Assembly: GCA_951799425.1 (NCBI GenBank)
Contig: OX637405.1
Location: 26,205,635 to 26,269,634, forward strand
Source: Ilex aquifolium
Taxonomy: Eukaryota; Streptophyta; Magnoliopsida; Aquifoliales; Aquifoliaceae
DNA length: 64,000 nt
Direction: 5' to 3'
The position numbers were made by a program, and so were the translations under genes. Positions 46,560 to 58,949 of the stretch are shown one piece after another; position 1 is the first letter of the stretch, and each line of letters begins with the position of its first letter. Below the pieces are notes generated by a model. The model saw nothing but the letters and a program-made list of their open reading frames with translations, was not told the origin of the DNA and searched no databases.

Positions 46560-46937
46560 ATTGCCCTTGTCGTTCTATTTTATTGTCTTTATATATTAAT
46601 TTATAATTAAGTATAAAATATTAAAACTGTTGTACAAAAGCAAATTTATGTAGGTGCAAACAACTAACTCAAACAAATTATAAGAGATAGAAAAACAATA
46701 TTGAAAGTTAGAGAGTAATGGGAAGATATATATCATCTGGTGTGTTCTTCATTCAAAAGTGCAAGGCCTATTTGTAGGCAAAACACATAATAGCTCTATT
46801 GCATTGTCGGTAGAAGAATGGAGGACTTCCATACCCATTAAATGTGGTTACTATTTGTGCATTGTATGGTCATATCCAAATACTATTTGCTACTATTTAT
46901 GTATAATAGTCATCCATATTAATAATATTTACAACAC
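46560..46937 (-). mobile_element. Possible Copia LTR fragment
   Basis: The edge '..tttacaaca' at 46937 is followed by 'ctcctccttgg', the pattern of a 3' LTR and polypurine tract read on the minus strand. A TATA-like 'cctatttgtagg' lies near 46768. The left boundary was not found. Confidence 0.35.
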
Positions 46938-48769
46938 TCCTCCTTGGATGACTATTTTGTTAAGACGAACAGTTTCACTTCCGGTCAATATTGTAGGAGA
47001 AGACGAAAGATTCAGACTAAGTGAATAACTTGAACTCTGCATATACATAATTGATTTTATATTTATTATGTTTGATACCCTTTAATTCTGGCCAAATAAT
47101 TTGTGATTGAGAATCAATCAGCCGATGTAAACTTCCTACCACCCCCCCTTTCCGAGCGGGGCGCCATGGTCCGAATTGATTTGTGATGCTTTTTAACAAT
47201 GTTTCTTAAAATCACAACCCAGAAGAGACATGTGAATTAACACAAAAAAAGGAAATGTTTATGAAGAAAGATTAAACAACCCAATTCAAATGAAATTAAG
47301 ATTTGGGTACGATATAATTCGTTTGATTCATCCACCTCTCCGAGTGGATGCAGAGATCTTTCATCTTATCCGGAAACATAGACCGGAAACATTTTTGTAG
47401 ACGAAATTGTTCACAGTTCGTGGAGCACTATTCATCCACGCAGAGTAAATGAGCGGGCGGGACCCACCTGACTCATTTTACACCAAGTTTTTTATTTTTT
47501 TTTATCAATATTTTACACCAAGTTCAAAGATGTGTTTGAATTGGAAACAATCAACCCATTTTTTCTACCCAGACTTGCTGACATGGCAGTTGGTGAATGA
47601 CTGCCTGGAAACCTCATGTTTTCAGGTAAGCTGAAAGAATTTTCTCTCTTCTTTCCGAAGGAGAACTTTCAATCTTTTATGGCTAAATCTAATGAGCTGT
47701 TAGTGAAGCTAGACATGGCATCTGTTTCTTGGATTGATATTAAATGTTTGGTGAAATAATTCAACAGAGTTTACGGTGATTGTGTGTTTCAAAAGGAAAA
47801 CCACTTATTACGTGGGTCCAGCGCCTTCTCTGGGCCAATTATTCTTGTTACTTTTGGCAACCAAGAAAAGAAGACACAGAAAAGATGGCATGGAAGACTT
47901 TCTTGCTTACTCTTAATTGGAGGCACCTTGCATTTCCAACTTGCATTAAGTGGTTGGTACATCAATTTCGGATTCTTGCAATTTATTCTCCAATTCTTGG
48001 AATATATTGTTTGGTAATCCATGGGACCTACCACTTTTGAGACTAGGGATAAATAATGGAATCATGAAGGAGTTTCATGCCATTTTTTCAGTGGAAAAGG
48101 GATCGGACCACTTTTTTTTTTTGAAAAGGTATCCCACCACTTGTTGGTGAAGACTATAAGCTTGGAAATGAAGAAAACTTGTGTATTTATTTAAGGAGGG
48201 TGAAAAAAGAAATAAAGAAAAAAACTTATATAGACTTCAGTCTCATTTTTCCTTTATGAATCTTGGAACTAATTTTTTTTATGAGCCATTTAATAAGAAG
48301 GTTTACCCTTGCGGTTCCGAATCTTATAAGACCTCTTGGTTTAGTTGCGCAGCAATATATATTTATGTTCAATTTCAAAACATCACAGAACTATATAGTT
48401 TATGAACTCACCATATAACATGATCTTTTTCTATTTGAATCGAGGCAACAAATAGTCAAGGCTATAGGGTCCAATATTTTTTTTAACCAAGGCAACACAT
48501 TGGTTCAAATATATTTTTGATGCAACATTGAGGAGCAATATATTAGGACTAGTAGCCCACCTTACTTTAACTAACAATATATCATTGTTATTATTCAACC
48601 TCAATTATCGCGACAACTAGGCTCAATAGTAAATTCTCCATTTTAATCAAGGCAACAAGGACCATCAGGTCAAAATTGAATAATTAAGACAATCATTTTT
48701 CCACAAAATGTTCTCAAGTAAATATGGACCGATTTTTCCAGAGGCAAAATATTCGGATCATTCTAGCGG
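46938..48769. other. Non-coding interval
   Basis: No gene recognised. Frames near 47780-48040 overlap on both strands and match nothing I know. Confidence 0.35.
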
Positions 48770-48990
48770 TTTTTAGAAACCTCTACTAGGTAGCCAGTAG
48801 TTTTGTCATTGGGAGTCACAAAATTTTAGTGACCAATAATCTACAAATGTGAACTACTTTTAAAATGTGGCTAGTAGCCTCTCACTTATTGGGAAACATG
48901 TTCAAATATGGCCAATAGTTCTCAAACTATTAGGAACTATTTTATAATTGTGGTCAATAGTCTTTCATCTACTAGAAACCACCGTCCTGA
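48770..48990 (+). repeat. Degenerate tandem repeat, unit about 42 bp
   Basis: Four to five diverged units carry 'gtgg-caatagtct-tca-ctattggga-a'. A few hundred bases to the left hold looser 'aaggcaaca' repeats. Confidence 0.5.
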
Positions 48991-49073
48991 ATTGCACCAA
49001 GTCATAAATCAAAATAAATTGATAGTGTATTACCCCTACATTTTCAGAGTTTCCAAACTCACATTTCAAGAAA

Positions 49074-49243
49074 GAGTAATGCTACATGGACTTAAAAATT
49101 AGACTTAAAAATTAGACTTGATAATCTCAACCATTGAATTGGTAGTGGGGTCCAATAAATGCTGGGACTTACAGTGAAATCAATGGTTGTAATTATCAAG
49201 TCTAGTTTTTAAGTCTACTTTCTAAATCCATATAGCATTGCTC
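49074..49243. mobile_element. 170-bp MITE
   Basis: It begins GAGTAATGCTACATGGA. The right end, in reverse, reads GAGCAATGCTATATGGA. The terminal inverted repeats run for about 60 bp. AGAAA occurs at both edges (49069-49073, 49244-49248). Its ends resemble those of the MITE at 49823, so the two may be one family. Confidence 0.75.
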
Positions 49244-49822
49244 AGAAAGAAAATGTTCATTTTGACTAGTAAAATATATTATTACTAAAAACAACAAGAA
49301 AATCAATTTTACTTTATAACAAAGTTTGCACATATCAATCAACCTCCACATTTATCAAATTTCTCAAACCGATATGGAACTTCACCATAATTTATTTTAA
49401 CCTCACATTCCACTTAGGAATCTTAAACAATTGAAAATTAATGTCTCAAATGTTCTTTTTTAAATTTAAAAACAGAGAAATATATAATTCATATAGCTTC
49501 TAACAGTCATACTTTTAATCTTAATCAAGACCAAACTAAATGAATCAAATATTGAAGACCACTTTGCAATTCGATCATGGGCGAGTTTTTATGTAAAAAT
49601 TCTACCTTTTGGAATTTAGTTAGATTGAATATAGCCATCAACATTAATCAATTTACTCACTTTACCATGCACACACCAACATCATAGGCTTTACACATTT
49701 TCACCCACAGCATATGTACAGTCATATTGATGATTTATTTGTAAATAGATAATTAAAACAAGTCTTACATAATATGGCATACTATAAAATATGCTACGGA
49801 ATGTTAGGCATTTATTTGATAT

Positions 49823-49981
49823 GGGAAATACTATGTATCCCAAATTTTCATTTCAAATGAAGGGAGACCATTAGATGAGTGGGTCCCATCAACTATTTTA
49901 AATTAGACCCACTGATCAAATGGTCTCCCTTGATTTGGGATGAAAATTTAAGTTGAAGATTTGGAATACATAGCATTGCTC
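49823..49981. mobile_element. 159-bp Mutator-type MITE with 9-bp target duplication
   Basis: Identical 9-bp duplications ATTTGATAT lie at 49814-49822 and 49982-49990. The left end, GGGAAATACTATGTATCCCA, matches the complement of the right end, GAGCAATGCTATGTATTCCA. Most of the element is self-complementary (ggagaccatt / aatggtctcc). The 9-bp duplication points to Mutator. Confidence 0.85.
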
Positions 49982-50064
49982 ATTTGATATTCGAATCGAT
50001 TAAAACTATACAACGACATTGATAATCCTTATCCAACCATATGCCAGAGACAGTGCAACCACAC

Positions 50065-50281
50065 TATATTTAGAGTTGACGCTTGACTGCAAGAAATAAT
50101 GCAGGCTTAACTAGTGGTCATTGACTAGCTAAGGCATACTTCTCGGCTATCCTCCTCCATTGCAAATCTGCTTCTTTCTTTCTTGCTTTGTCTGCTGAAT
50201 GTAAATCTGCTGCTTTCTGCCTTTGACTGCTGAAATCTGTTTTGCTTCTTCACTCTTGTTCATTGTGATCAAGAAACAGAG
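50065..50281 (+). promoter_or_regulatory. Likely CNL gene promoter end and 5'-UTR exon
   Basis: A TATA-like TATATTTA (50065-50072) is followed by several TTGAC cores (50076-50080, 50083-50088, 50121-50126, 50223-50228). These are W-box motifs recognised by WRKY factors, which often act on defence genes. A CT-rich leader then ends at a donor site, CAGAG/GTATTT. The transcription start is inferred. Confidence 0.45.
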
Positions 50282-50957
50282 GTATTTCTAAATTGATGTG
50301 GCTTAATTACCTTTCACTTTGAACATCTTTTACTTCAATTTATTTTCTGTGTGCATAGAAATGATTTAAAATGGAGATGAGTTAAGAACAACATTTACTT
50401 CCATCAAGCTTTCTGTTTTTTTTTTTTTCCTTAGATAGACTTGAATCTAATCCTAGAACAGACTATCTACTTTTGATTTAATGAGAAGCATCAAGTATTT
50501 TGGAGGATCTAATCAAATAGTATATCCAAAGATCCAAGTTTCATTTAGGTATCCCAATGTCTGTGTACATAAATTTCTTTTAACCTTTGGAATAAATGAC
50601 ATCAAGTAGGAAGTAGGTTCAAATTGTTCACTAATAGTTGGATCAAGCAGGGTAGCCACACAATACTTTAGAGCGTCTAACATTGACTCAAATTTGAATC
50701 AATATTTAAGTAAAAAGTTTGATTTAATACAAATTACTCCAATGGAGAAACTCAAAGTTAAAAGAGTATAACCCAAATTAAAATGAGGACAAAACCAAAT
50801 TGACCATTAGATCTTTAAAGGAGAATAAAATCTAAACATTAGTGATTTTAGTAAATGTTTAAGCCTCCCTTAATTTGAGTAAAATTTTAGTCTCCATTAA
50901 TTTAGTATGTGTTTACCTTCTCCATATCCTATTAGATTCTTTTTTTTCATTTTGCAG
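50282..50957 (+). other. 5'-UTR intron of the CNL gene
   Basis: It runs from GTATTT at 50282 to TTTTGCAG at 50957, with a T-rich run before the acceptor. The start codon of the CNL gene follows 69 bp later. It is predicted from splice-site quality only. Confidence 0.55.
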
Positions 50958-51025
50958 TTGAGACGCCTCCCTGAAAATCTGGTTATCCACTCTACAATTG
51001 CTGGCAACCTTTACTCAATTCTAAA

Positions 51026-54000
51026 ATGGCACTTGCTACAATGGGGTCCTCTGTCTTGGGAAAATTTACAGAGTTTTTTGTAGATTACTTGGTTGTTCCA
51101 ATCGGACGTCAGTTTGGATATCTGTTTTGCTACAAAAACAACATTCAGAATCTGACCGAACATGTCATGAATCTAGAAAATGTGGAAGCTGGGGTAAAGC
51201 GACGGGTAGACGCAGCCGAAAGAAACTTAGAAATTGTTGGGGAAGATGTTCGAGACTGGCAGAAAAAAGCAATTGAGACCACGAATAAGGCAAACAAAGT
51301 TCTTGAACGTAAAGCTGAAGTTGAAAGGGGGTGTTTGAATGCGTGGTGTCCAAATTTGCTTGTCCGTTATTCGTTCAGCAAGAATGCCAAGAAAACATCT
51401 GAGAAGCTAGTTGCACTCCAAAATAATGGTCGTCCTTGCGCTCCATTCGCAAACCCTGCATCACCAAAGCAGAAGATTGTAATAACAGAAGATTGCAAAG
51501 ACTTTGATTCTAGGATGACAACTACAAAAGAAGTTATGGATGCTTTGGAGGATAATACGATTAGGATGATTGGGATATGCGGTATGCCTGGAGTGGGTAA
51601 GACAACAATGGTGCAAGAAGTTTCCAAAAGAGTAGAAGATAAGAAGTTATTTGATGATGTTGTCATGGTTGTTGTGTCCAACAATCAGGACTGCATGAAG
51701 ATGCAAAGTGACCTTGCAGGCATGTTGGGTTTGGCATTTAAGATTGATGAAACTAGCCTTCTCGTCAGAGGAAATAAACTTCGAACCAGATTGTCAAATG
51801 GCAAAAGGATTCTTGTAATATTAGATGACGTTTGGGAACAACTTAAGTTGGAGGAACTCGGAATTCCTTTTGGAGTCGGCCAGAATAGCTGTAAAGTTTT
51901 ATTGACATCTCGAAATGAACATGTGTGCGTCGAGATGGGATCTCAAAAGAACTTCACAATCGGATTACTATCTAACTACGAAGCATGGAATCTTTTTAAG
52001 GAGAAGGCAGGAATTGAAGATGATAATACTGAGTTATTACCTGTGGCAAAAGACGTTGCAGATGAATGTCGAGGGTTACCTCTTGCAATTGTAACTCTTG
52101 CCATGGCACTGAAACATAAAGAGAAGAATTCATGGAATGTTACACTTCGAAAACTAAGGAGAAATACTGAAATGCCAAAAAGGGTGGAAGCAGCTATAAA
52201 ATTAAGCTATGATATGTTGGAAACAGATGAATCCAAATCATTGCTTCGGCTTTGTAGTTTATTTCCAGAAGATTATGATATTCCTATTGAATGCTTGGTG
52301 AGATATGTTGTTGGGCTACGTTTGCTTGAAAATGTTGAGAATGTGTTAGAAGCAAGAGAAACGGTGTACTCACTAATCGATCAACTCAAAAGTTGTCACT
52401 TGATACTAGTTGGTGATGAGGAGAGTGTGAACTTACATGATGTTGTACGAGATGTATGCATATCAATTGCATCTAAGGGTAAAGATGCATATATGGTAAG
52501 ATGTGATGCTGGCTTGAAAAAGTGGCCCCAAGAAGATACATTCCGACATTATTCAGCCATGTCGTTGATGTTTGATGAATTTAATGAGTTTCCAACTGGC
52601 TTAGATTGTCCAAATCTCAAGCTTATACAGCTGCAATGCAGGTACAACCGTTTTAAACAGGACAATTTTTGTACCAAGTTTGATTCAGGAGATTTTTTTG
52701 AAGGGATGACAGAACTTAGAGTTGTTAGTTTAAGATCCATGTTCCTTCAACTTCCACCACCACCACTCAAATCCATGACGAACCTTCGAACATTGTGTTT
52801 AGATTTTTGCAAGTTGGACACCACCGATGTATCAATGATTGGTAGCATAAAGAGCTTGGAAATTCTCAGTTTTTTTAAGTCAACCCTTCGTGCATTACCA
52901 AGTGAGATCGGACAGCTCGCTAATCTAAAATTGTTGGATTTGAGGTGTACCAACAAAGTCCCTGATGGACTTCCACCTGGTGTTTTGTCAAACTTGAATA
53001 GACTCGAAGAGTTATATATAGGAAATTACTTTTCGGAAAGGGCTGAACATGTGGAGTTGGATTCATTGCGTGATCTGAACACATTAGTAATTTCCTTAAG
53101 TGATAGGTATATGCCAAAATTGAAAGACTTTTGCTTTGAGAATCTGAGAATATTTAATATTTTGATTGGGACTCAATTTTCTGAATTCAAGGACCGATAT
53201 CGTTTCCAAAACAGATTGGTCCTTGAATATTCTGACATGGGCATGTTTGATGGGATTGGATTTAGATCGTTACTGAAGAGATCTGAAATTATCACGTTAA
53301 TAGATATGAAAGGCTTGGAAAGAAATCTTTTCGATGAACTAGATGAAAAGGAATCTGTAAACTGGAAGGAACTTTGGGTTCAAGATTGTGATGAGCTTGA
53401 ATATCTTATTCATAGGGCTATTCCAGCAAAAAGATTTGGACAGCTAAAAAAGTTAACTTTATGGGAACTACCTGCCATGAAGAGTCTTTTCACGGGGTAT
53501 GTAGTTAAAGGCTTCGTGCAACTCCAAGAACTAGATATACGCTCGTGTTCTCAAATGGAATATATTGTTGCGAAGGACGAGGAAGAAGGCAAAAAAGGTA
53601 CAGAAAGAATCGAATTCCCAAAACTGAAGTACTTGACTTTGGATTACCTCCCAATGCTTCGAAGCTTCTATCCCAACTCAGACAATGTTACCATAGAAAT
53701 TCTGTTCAACAGACAGGTATGCTTTTGCTCTTGAATAGCATTAAAAACTTTTGCATAACAATGAGAGGGTTTCTTTATTTTGGTTTATTTCGGATATGGT
53801 GGTAGGCTAGTAGGCTAAATATGTTCAAGGCGCATGTTATTCTCACTCTCTAGTATTGGTTTATGCATGACGAGAATTACAGGTTAAAAAAGTATATTTA
53901 GATAGGTGAATTATAAAACAATAAAAAAGAACACATTGGTTGTGTCTAGAAATAGTACCCTTTATTTCTATACGTTATTGCAAAGATGGACACCAGGTAT

Positions 54001-57000
54001 TCTTTGAGACTATGACTTTTATATCATATTTTCCTTTTTTTTATTTGGTAGAAAACGTATTTTAGATTAAGACTGATTCATTAGAACCGACTGTCTTAAC
54101 CTTTGATTTTCTGCATGTCACTATGTCACAAAGGAAAAAAAAAATAATAAATACTCTATAGTAGAAGAGCACTGTCATTTAAACTTAATTGTAATGTTAT
54201 TAAGACATAATTTGAGGACTTAATGTATGACTATTAGATTATTAGTGGGTTTCAACATTAAATGTAGTTCACTATCAATTCAATGATCATTATATATTAA
54301 GCCCTCAAATTATTTCCCAATAACATTAGTGTTTAGTGAGATAATCAATCAATGTCATTGACTTGATAATAGACTCCAATATTGGTTGTGATTCTTTGTA
54401 ATATATTTAGTATTTGGTCCCCAATCTTTCAATTGTCTTTATTTGGTCCCTAAAGTGCCTAATTTGTGTCTATTTGGTCCCACGTGATTGGCGCGTGACC
54501 AGAGCCTTTAACGATTTTTTGACGGACATTTGATATTCAACTATAGATACAAATTAGGAACTTTCGAGACCAAATAGACTCAAATTAAGTATTGGGATCA
54601 AATAGACACAAAATTAGGAACCATGTAATTGACGCCCGATCAGAACTGTCAACAATTTTCTGACGACGTTTGGGATTGGACCACTTAGATACAAATTATA
54701 AACCTTAGAGACCAAATAAACACAATTGGAAGATTATGGACCAAATAGACACTAAATGTATATTTTAAAGACAAAAAAATATATTTTATCCTTTTTAATA
54801 AGACAAAAGAATTCCATAGTCACCACAGTTGTTTTGTCCAAAGTCATTTTTTATGCCAAACCACCAAATTCATAATCTTTCATAACCGTCCATTTTCTCT
54901 ATGTAAATCATGCAATAATGCCTCTCCCTCTCTCTCTCTCTCTCTCTCTCTTGCCATTTTCAACAAGAACATGCACAAAGTTGAGCAAAAATCTGTAGAT
55001 TTGAGAAATTTAGCAGTAAGGGGGTAGAATTACAATATAATTTCAAGTTAGATTCAAAATTTAGTTGAATTAAATTATGAAAATTGATTAATATTAATGA
55101 CTCGAAGTCGTATTAGATGTGAAAGATTTAAGTATAATAAGATAAAAACTTAATATCTACATAGATTCAACAAAATTAAGATATAATTCTATTAAATTAA
55201 TTAGAAGTAGGGTTGTCAAACATTTCTTAAGGACTGTTTGATATTTTATTTAGAGATTATACCATTTAAATTCAACAATGAAAAACCATAATTTTCTTAT
55301 TTATCAGCATATTAGGTATTATTGTCAAATTGTTTTATCTTCTATGAAAGTCACACTCGATTGCTGATATTCTGGATCCATCGAACATAGAATCCAAATA
55401 CATACTTTTAGATTTTGAATTGGACCTTGCTTGATCCACACCAAAGGAATTTGTTGACAGCTCTAAAGCCATCAATCTTTACCAAAGGGATTTGATTTTT
55501 ACCAATCTGCTCCACTTGTAAATTCTTCCTTCATTCCTTTATTTTTTTTCTCTCCACAACCCCAAAATGATTTTAATGATCATCTCCAGCACCTTCGTCC
55601 ACCATAATCAACTCCCCAACATAGAGAAACTCCAAAAAATTTAGTACATTTGGAGATCACATAACAATTAATAGAAAAACCTTTTCTAGTGTTACATAGG
55701 AATGGAAAAATAAATGTATGTAATGCATCTCATATGATAATTATTGGAAACATTAATTTGTTTGTAAAAGAATAAAAAGATATTGTGAGCTACCATGCTT
55801 GGACTAGTTATTATACATGTCTTTTGTAAAACGTGGTCCACTACACGTGATGTCTGCTAATTGTTTTGATCACTTTAGCCATAAAATTTAGTTTTGATAA
55901 ACATTTAAATTCATAATTTTATTAATAATATTTTTCTTATCTTGTAATATTTTTCAACTATTTGAGTCAAATACAGAGAAAAAAACATTGATTTTATTAA
56001 AAGGAAAGTAACAAATGGAATTGCCCTTATTCCGAATTCTGAAATAAATCCTTCACATTTTCACCAATTCCGACCTACATTTTTTATTGTTGGGACATTT
56101 GAAGGAGTGTCACTTTTTCTTAAAAAAATTCTCTAGCTCGAAGAATGAGTTGGATTCTCCCTAGAATCATTTTTAAGGAACAAGGGGCTTTTGTGAGAAA
56201 TAGTGGGGAGAACAGAATCTATCCTTTCGGCTCAAGGCTCAGTTCTTGGTAGGTTATAGATAAGAAGAATCAGATAGATAAAAGGGTTAATTGCATTATG
56301 GGGGTCGAGGGCAACTTTCAGAATAGACCTTTAAAGTCAGCCTTTCAAGATAATGATGGTAAAGTTAGGGGACGAAATCGATTAAAATATTAAGACAGAT
56401 GATATAGGTCACCACTAAACAAGGCATAAAAGTGTTTGAAATTCTCAACACCAATTAGTTGTGACAAATACTTATTAAGTTGAATTTTGTATCCAGAAAT
56501 GCTTTTGGCATTCAGTTATTAATTTTGAATTTTGTAACTCATGGTATAGAAGTACTTCTGGCTCATTAATCGTTGATACTGGTTTACATTTCTAGGTTGG
56601 TTAGAATATCTAACTTAGAATGATTAGAATATCTTACTTAGGTTGGTTAGAATATCTCACTTAGGTTACTTATATCATACTGACACTGTTAATAGTTATT
56701 ATTTTCACCAAAATTCACAATCATTCTGATCAACATGGTGTTTATGAATCTTAAAGCTACTAAACTAAAAAAAATGAAAAAGTAACAGAAATTGAGCGCA
56801 ACAGAGAGTGGAAATAGGTTGGCAGAAAAACTTCAGAAGAATTGGAAAGTGAGATTTGCAATTTTTAAATGGACTAGTGTAAAATAACATATGTGAAAAC
56901 TGAAATGAAAAAAATATGGGCCAAAAATAATGAACAACAGGCTTGAGGGCTTTTTTTTTGGTTAACATATGTTTATATATTACAAATTTTTTTAGCATAG

Positions 57001-58849
57001 ATCTAGATATATGGCCACCCTATTATTTTTTTTATCACTTCAATTTATAAAATTAAATACCTAAATTGACTAGTACCTTTTGGACACACTTCAAATACTT
57101 TACCAAAATGTTAAGATAAATTTGGACATATGAGATTCATCTTGTAATTTTTAAAAATTATGGAATCATATTATTGTTGCATAGAAATTAATTTTTTTTG
57201 TAAGAATATATGGTTTTATGAGTATATAAAAAAACTAGGGTCACAAGTTCAAATTACAAAATCATTTGGAGTATTTGAGAAAACCCAAATTTAAAAATGT
57301 TTATCAATTGAGATTATTATCATCAGTCGCGACCTCCGACGACTATGCAATGTTAGTGATATGGGGCTTGCCTTTATTTGAGGCCTGAATAATCGATGAC
57401 AATATTATGTCACTAGGTAACTCCTATTTTTTCATCATTCATATGATTTGTGTGATCCTGATGAATAATCATATGATTTGTGTGATCCCGATGAATAATC
57501 ATATGATTTGTGAAGTATCATGTATCATCAGGATTTCAATCCATTAGTCTCTTTTGTATATTTTTTTTCTTGTATGCACCATGATGAATTTTTGTATATC
57601 AAATATGATGTAATAAATATTAATTTATCATTTTACTTTTACTCATTGGAAGGAATAAAAATTAGACCTTGTTATTAAAGTGCCCACCCTTAAATAAATT
57701 ATTGGCTTCACCCCTGATTTTGAGCAAGGTTGAAGCTTTACAGTATGTAGTTGAAGGATTAGTGGATTTCTAGTTTATCGTATTCACTTACTCAAATTCG
57801 TCTCGTCATTGACACACTGATTGAATATTTCAGGTTTTGTTGCCTAGCCTTGAGACACTAAAATTCAACAGAATAAATGTGGTACACATAGTGGACTGCC
57901 AAATGCAAGTTGGGTCTTTTGACCAACTACGACTCATAAAGGTTTCACTTTGTGACAAATTGTTGAACTTTGTTGTAGCGGCTCAACTAAAACTGTTTCA
58001 AAGCATCCAAAACATTTCTATAAATGGTAGTGATGCACTTGAAGTAGTCTTTGACTTGGAGGGGCTAAAAATTGAGGGTGAACAAGCAGAAGTTATATTC
58101 TGTCAGTTAGAGTCATTGGAGATAAATTATTTATCTAACTTAATGCATATATGGAAGATGGTTCCCAAAGGACTTAAAGGTTTCCATAATTTGAAAACAC
58201 TTACAATTTCCAGTTGTGGGAGTTTGAGATATTTGTTGTCACCTATTGTGGTAAACTTGCTTGTGAATCTACAATACTTACACCTTAGAAAATGCAAGAT
58301 GATGGAAGAAATTATAGATTCAGGACAAGGTCACCCCGAAATCAGAATTGTGGATGACATAGTCACTAAGCAAGAAGGAGAAGAAGTGATTGTGTTCCCA
58401 CGATTAAGCAGACTAGACCTTTGGGATCTAGAAAACCTAACCATTTTCAACTCTGGAAAGTGTGGACTTCTATTTCCCTCATTAGTTCAAGTGGACATCA
58501 TAAACTGCCCGAAATTGAAAACTTTTTGTTCCAAACCACTATGCACACCGAAGCTTGAAAGTGTGAACACCAACTATAATCAGTGGCCTTTGATGGGTGA
58601 TCTTAACAAGACAGTACAACACATACAAGAAAGGTATGACTTTATTCTTTATAATTTCTAATCAATACAACTTTCATTCTATTTTTGTAATTTTTTCCTT
58701 CAAGAAATGGAGGTAATAATTATGCATACTACTGTCCGAATTATTTTATATCGTGAACTATTTTCACTGTAAATCTTGTCCTTGAACTTGAACATTCCTT
58801 CTCATTTCTGTGTAACACAATAATCCTTATCAGGGAAACAATAAACTGA
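51026..58849 (+). CDS. CC-NB-ARC-LRR disease-resistance protein (At4g27190/RPS2-like), three coding exons
   Basis: Exons are 51026-53716, 57834-58633 and 58834-58849, joined at AG/GTATGC, TTTCAG/GT, AG/GTATGA and ATCAG/GG sites with matching phases. The predicted protein is about 1,168 residues. It is a cytosolic or membrane-associated immune receptor that switches on cell-death signalling when an effector is sensed (family knowledge). Parts: a coiled-coil N-terminus with FGYLFCYKNNIQNL (1-150); P-loop GMPGVGKTT (186-194); kinase-2 ILVILDDVW (262-270); RNBS-B CKVLLTSR (289-296); GLPLA (350-354); RNBS-D CSLFPEDYDIP (410-420); and an MHD variant VNLHD (468-472). Irregular leucine-rich repeats run from about 520 to the end. 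All key nucleotide-binding motifs are present and no break was seen, so it looks functional. Confidence 0.9.
54191..54329. mobile_element. 139-bp MITE in the CNL intron
   Basis: Left gTAATGTTATTaagacATAATTTGAGGaCTTAAT pairs with the right ATTAAGccCTCAAATTATttcccAATAACATTA: terminal inverted repeats of about 35 bp. The superfamily and target duplication were not determined. Confidence 0.7.
54405..54758. mobile_element. Inverted-repeat element in the CNL intron
   Basis: The arms begin 'atttagtatttggtccccaat' (left) and 'attatggaccaaatagacac' (right, complementary) and continue with paired 'caattgt/acaattg' and 'ggtccct/agagacc' words. The centre holds a second diverged pair of 'ttttgacggacat / tctgacgacgtt' words, suggesting an internal duplication. 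Confidence 0.65.
56594..56662 (+). repeat. Three 23-bp tandem units
   Basis: The unit AGGTTGGTTAGAATATCTMACTT occurs at 56594, 56617 and 56640, with a few changes between units. Confidence 0.85.
56945..57717. mobile_element. hAT-related fragment in the CNL intron
   Basis: It is related to the hAT element at 62825-63524. It shares 'atatttatatatt-tacaa', 'tggccaccctat-attttttt', 'tatcaaatatgatgtaataaatat', 'ttaaagtgcccac' and the terminus 'ggcttcacccctg'. The left terminus is missing. Confidence 0.6.
57440..57513 (+). repeat. Two and a half 30-bp tandem units
   Basis: Units beginning CATATGATTTGTG start at 57440, 57470 and 57500 (last one partial). The first two differ at one base. Confidence 0.9.
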
Positions 58850-58946
58850 AGAGGTAGAGGAAGAGGAAGAGGAAGAGGAAGAAGATGATGATGAAGCAGC
58901 ATCAGCAACAGTAAAAGCAAAAGAAGAACCTAAAGATGAAAATTAA
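58848..58946 (+). other. Out-of-frame acidic coding-like tail after the CNL stop
   Basis: Just past the predicted stop (58847-58849), in another frame, the DNA reads EEVEEEEEEEEEDDDEAASA, then TVKAKEEPKDEN and a stop at 58944-58946. The GAAGAG repeat part could be simple sequence, but the following region is not repetitive. With the splice sites I see it is untranslated. Confidence 0.4.
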
Positions 58947-58949
58947 GAA

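Larger units (their letters stand above)
53717..57833 (+). other. 4.1-kb intron of the CNL gene, rich in small transposons
   Basis: The donor is GTATGC at 53717 and the acceptor TTTCAG at 57833. It contains a MITE (54191-54329), an inverted-repeat element (54405-54758), a CT run (54927-54952), two minisatellites and a hAT fragment. The stretch 55000-56560 shows nothing identifiable. Confidence 0.85.

Noticed and set aside
48770-48990. CRISPR-like spaced repeats
   Set aside because: The units are diverged, without constant repeats and unique spacers, and the DNA is a plant nuclear genome.
57837-58661. Separate LRR gene
   Set aside because: It continues the LRR of the upstream CNL exon in phase across good splice sites and has no start context of its own.
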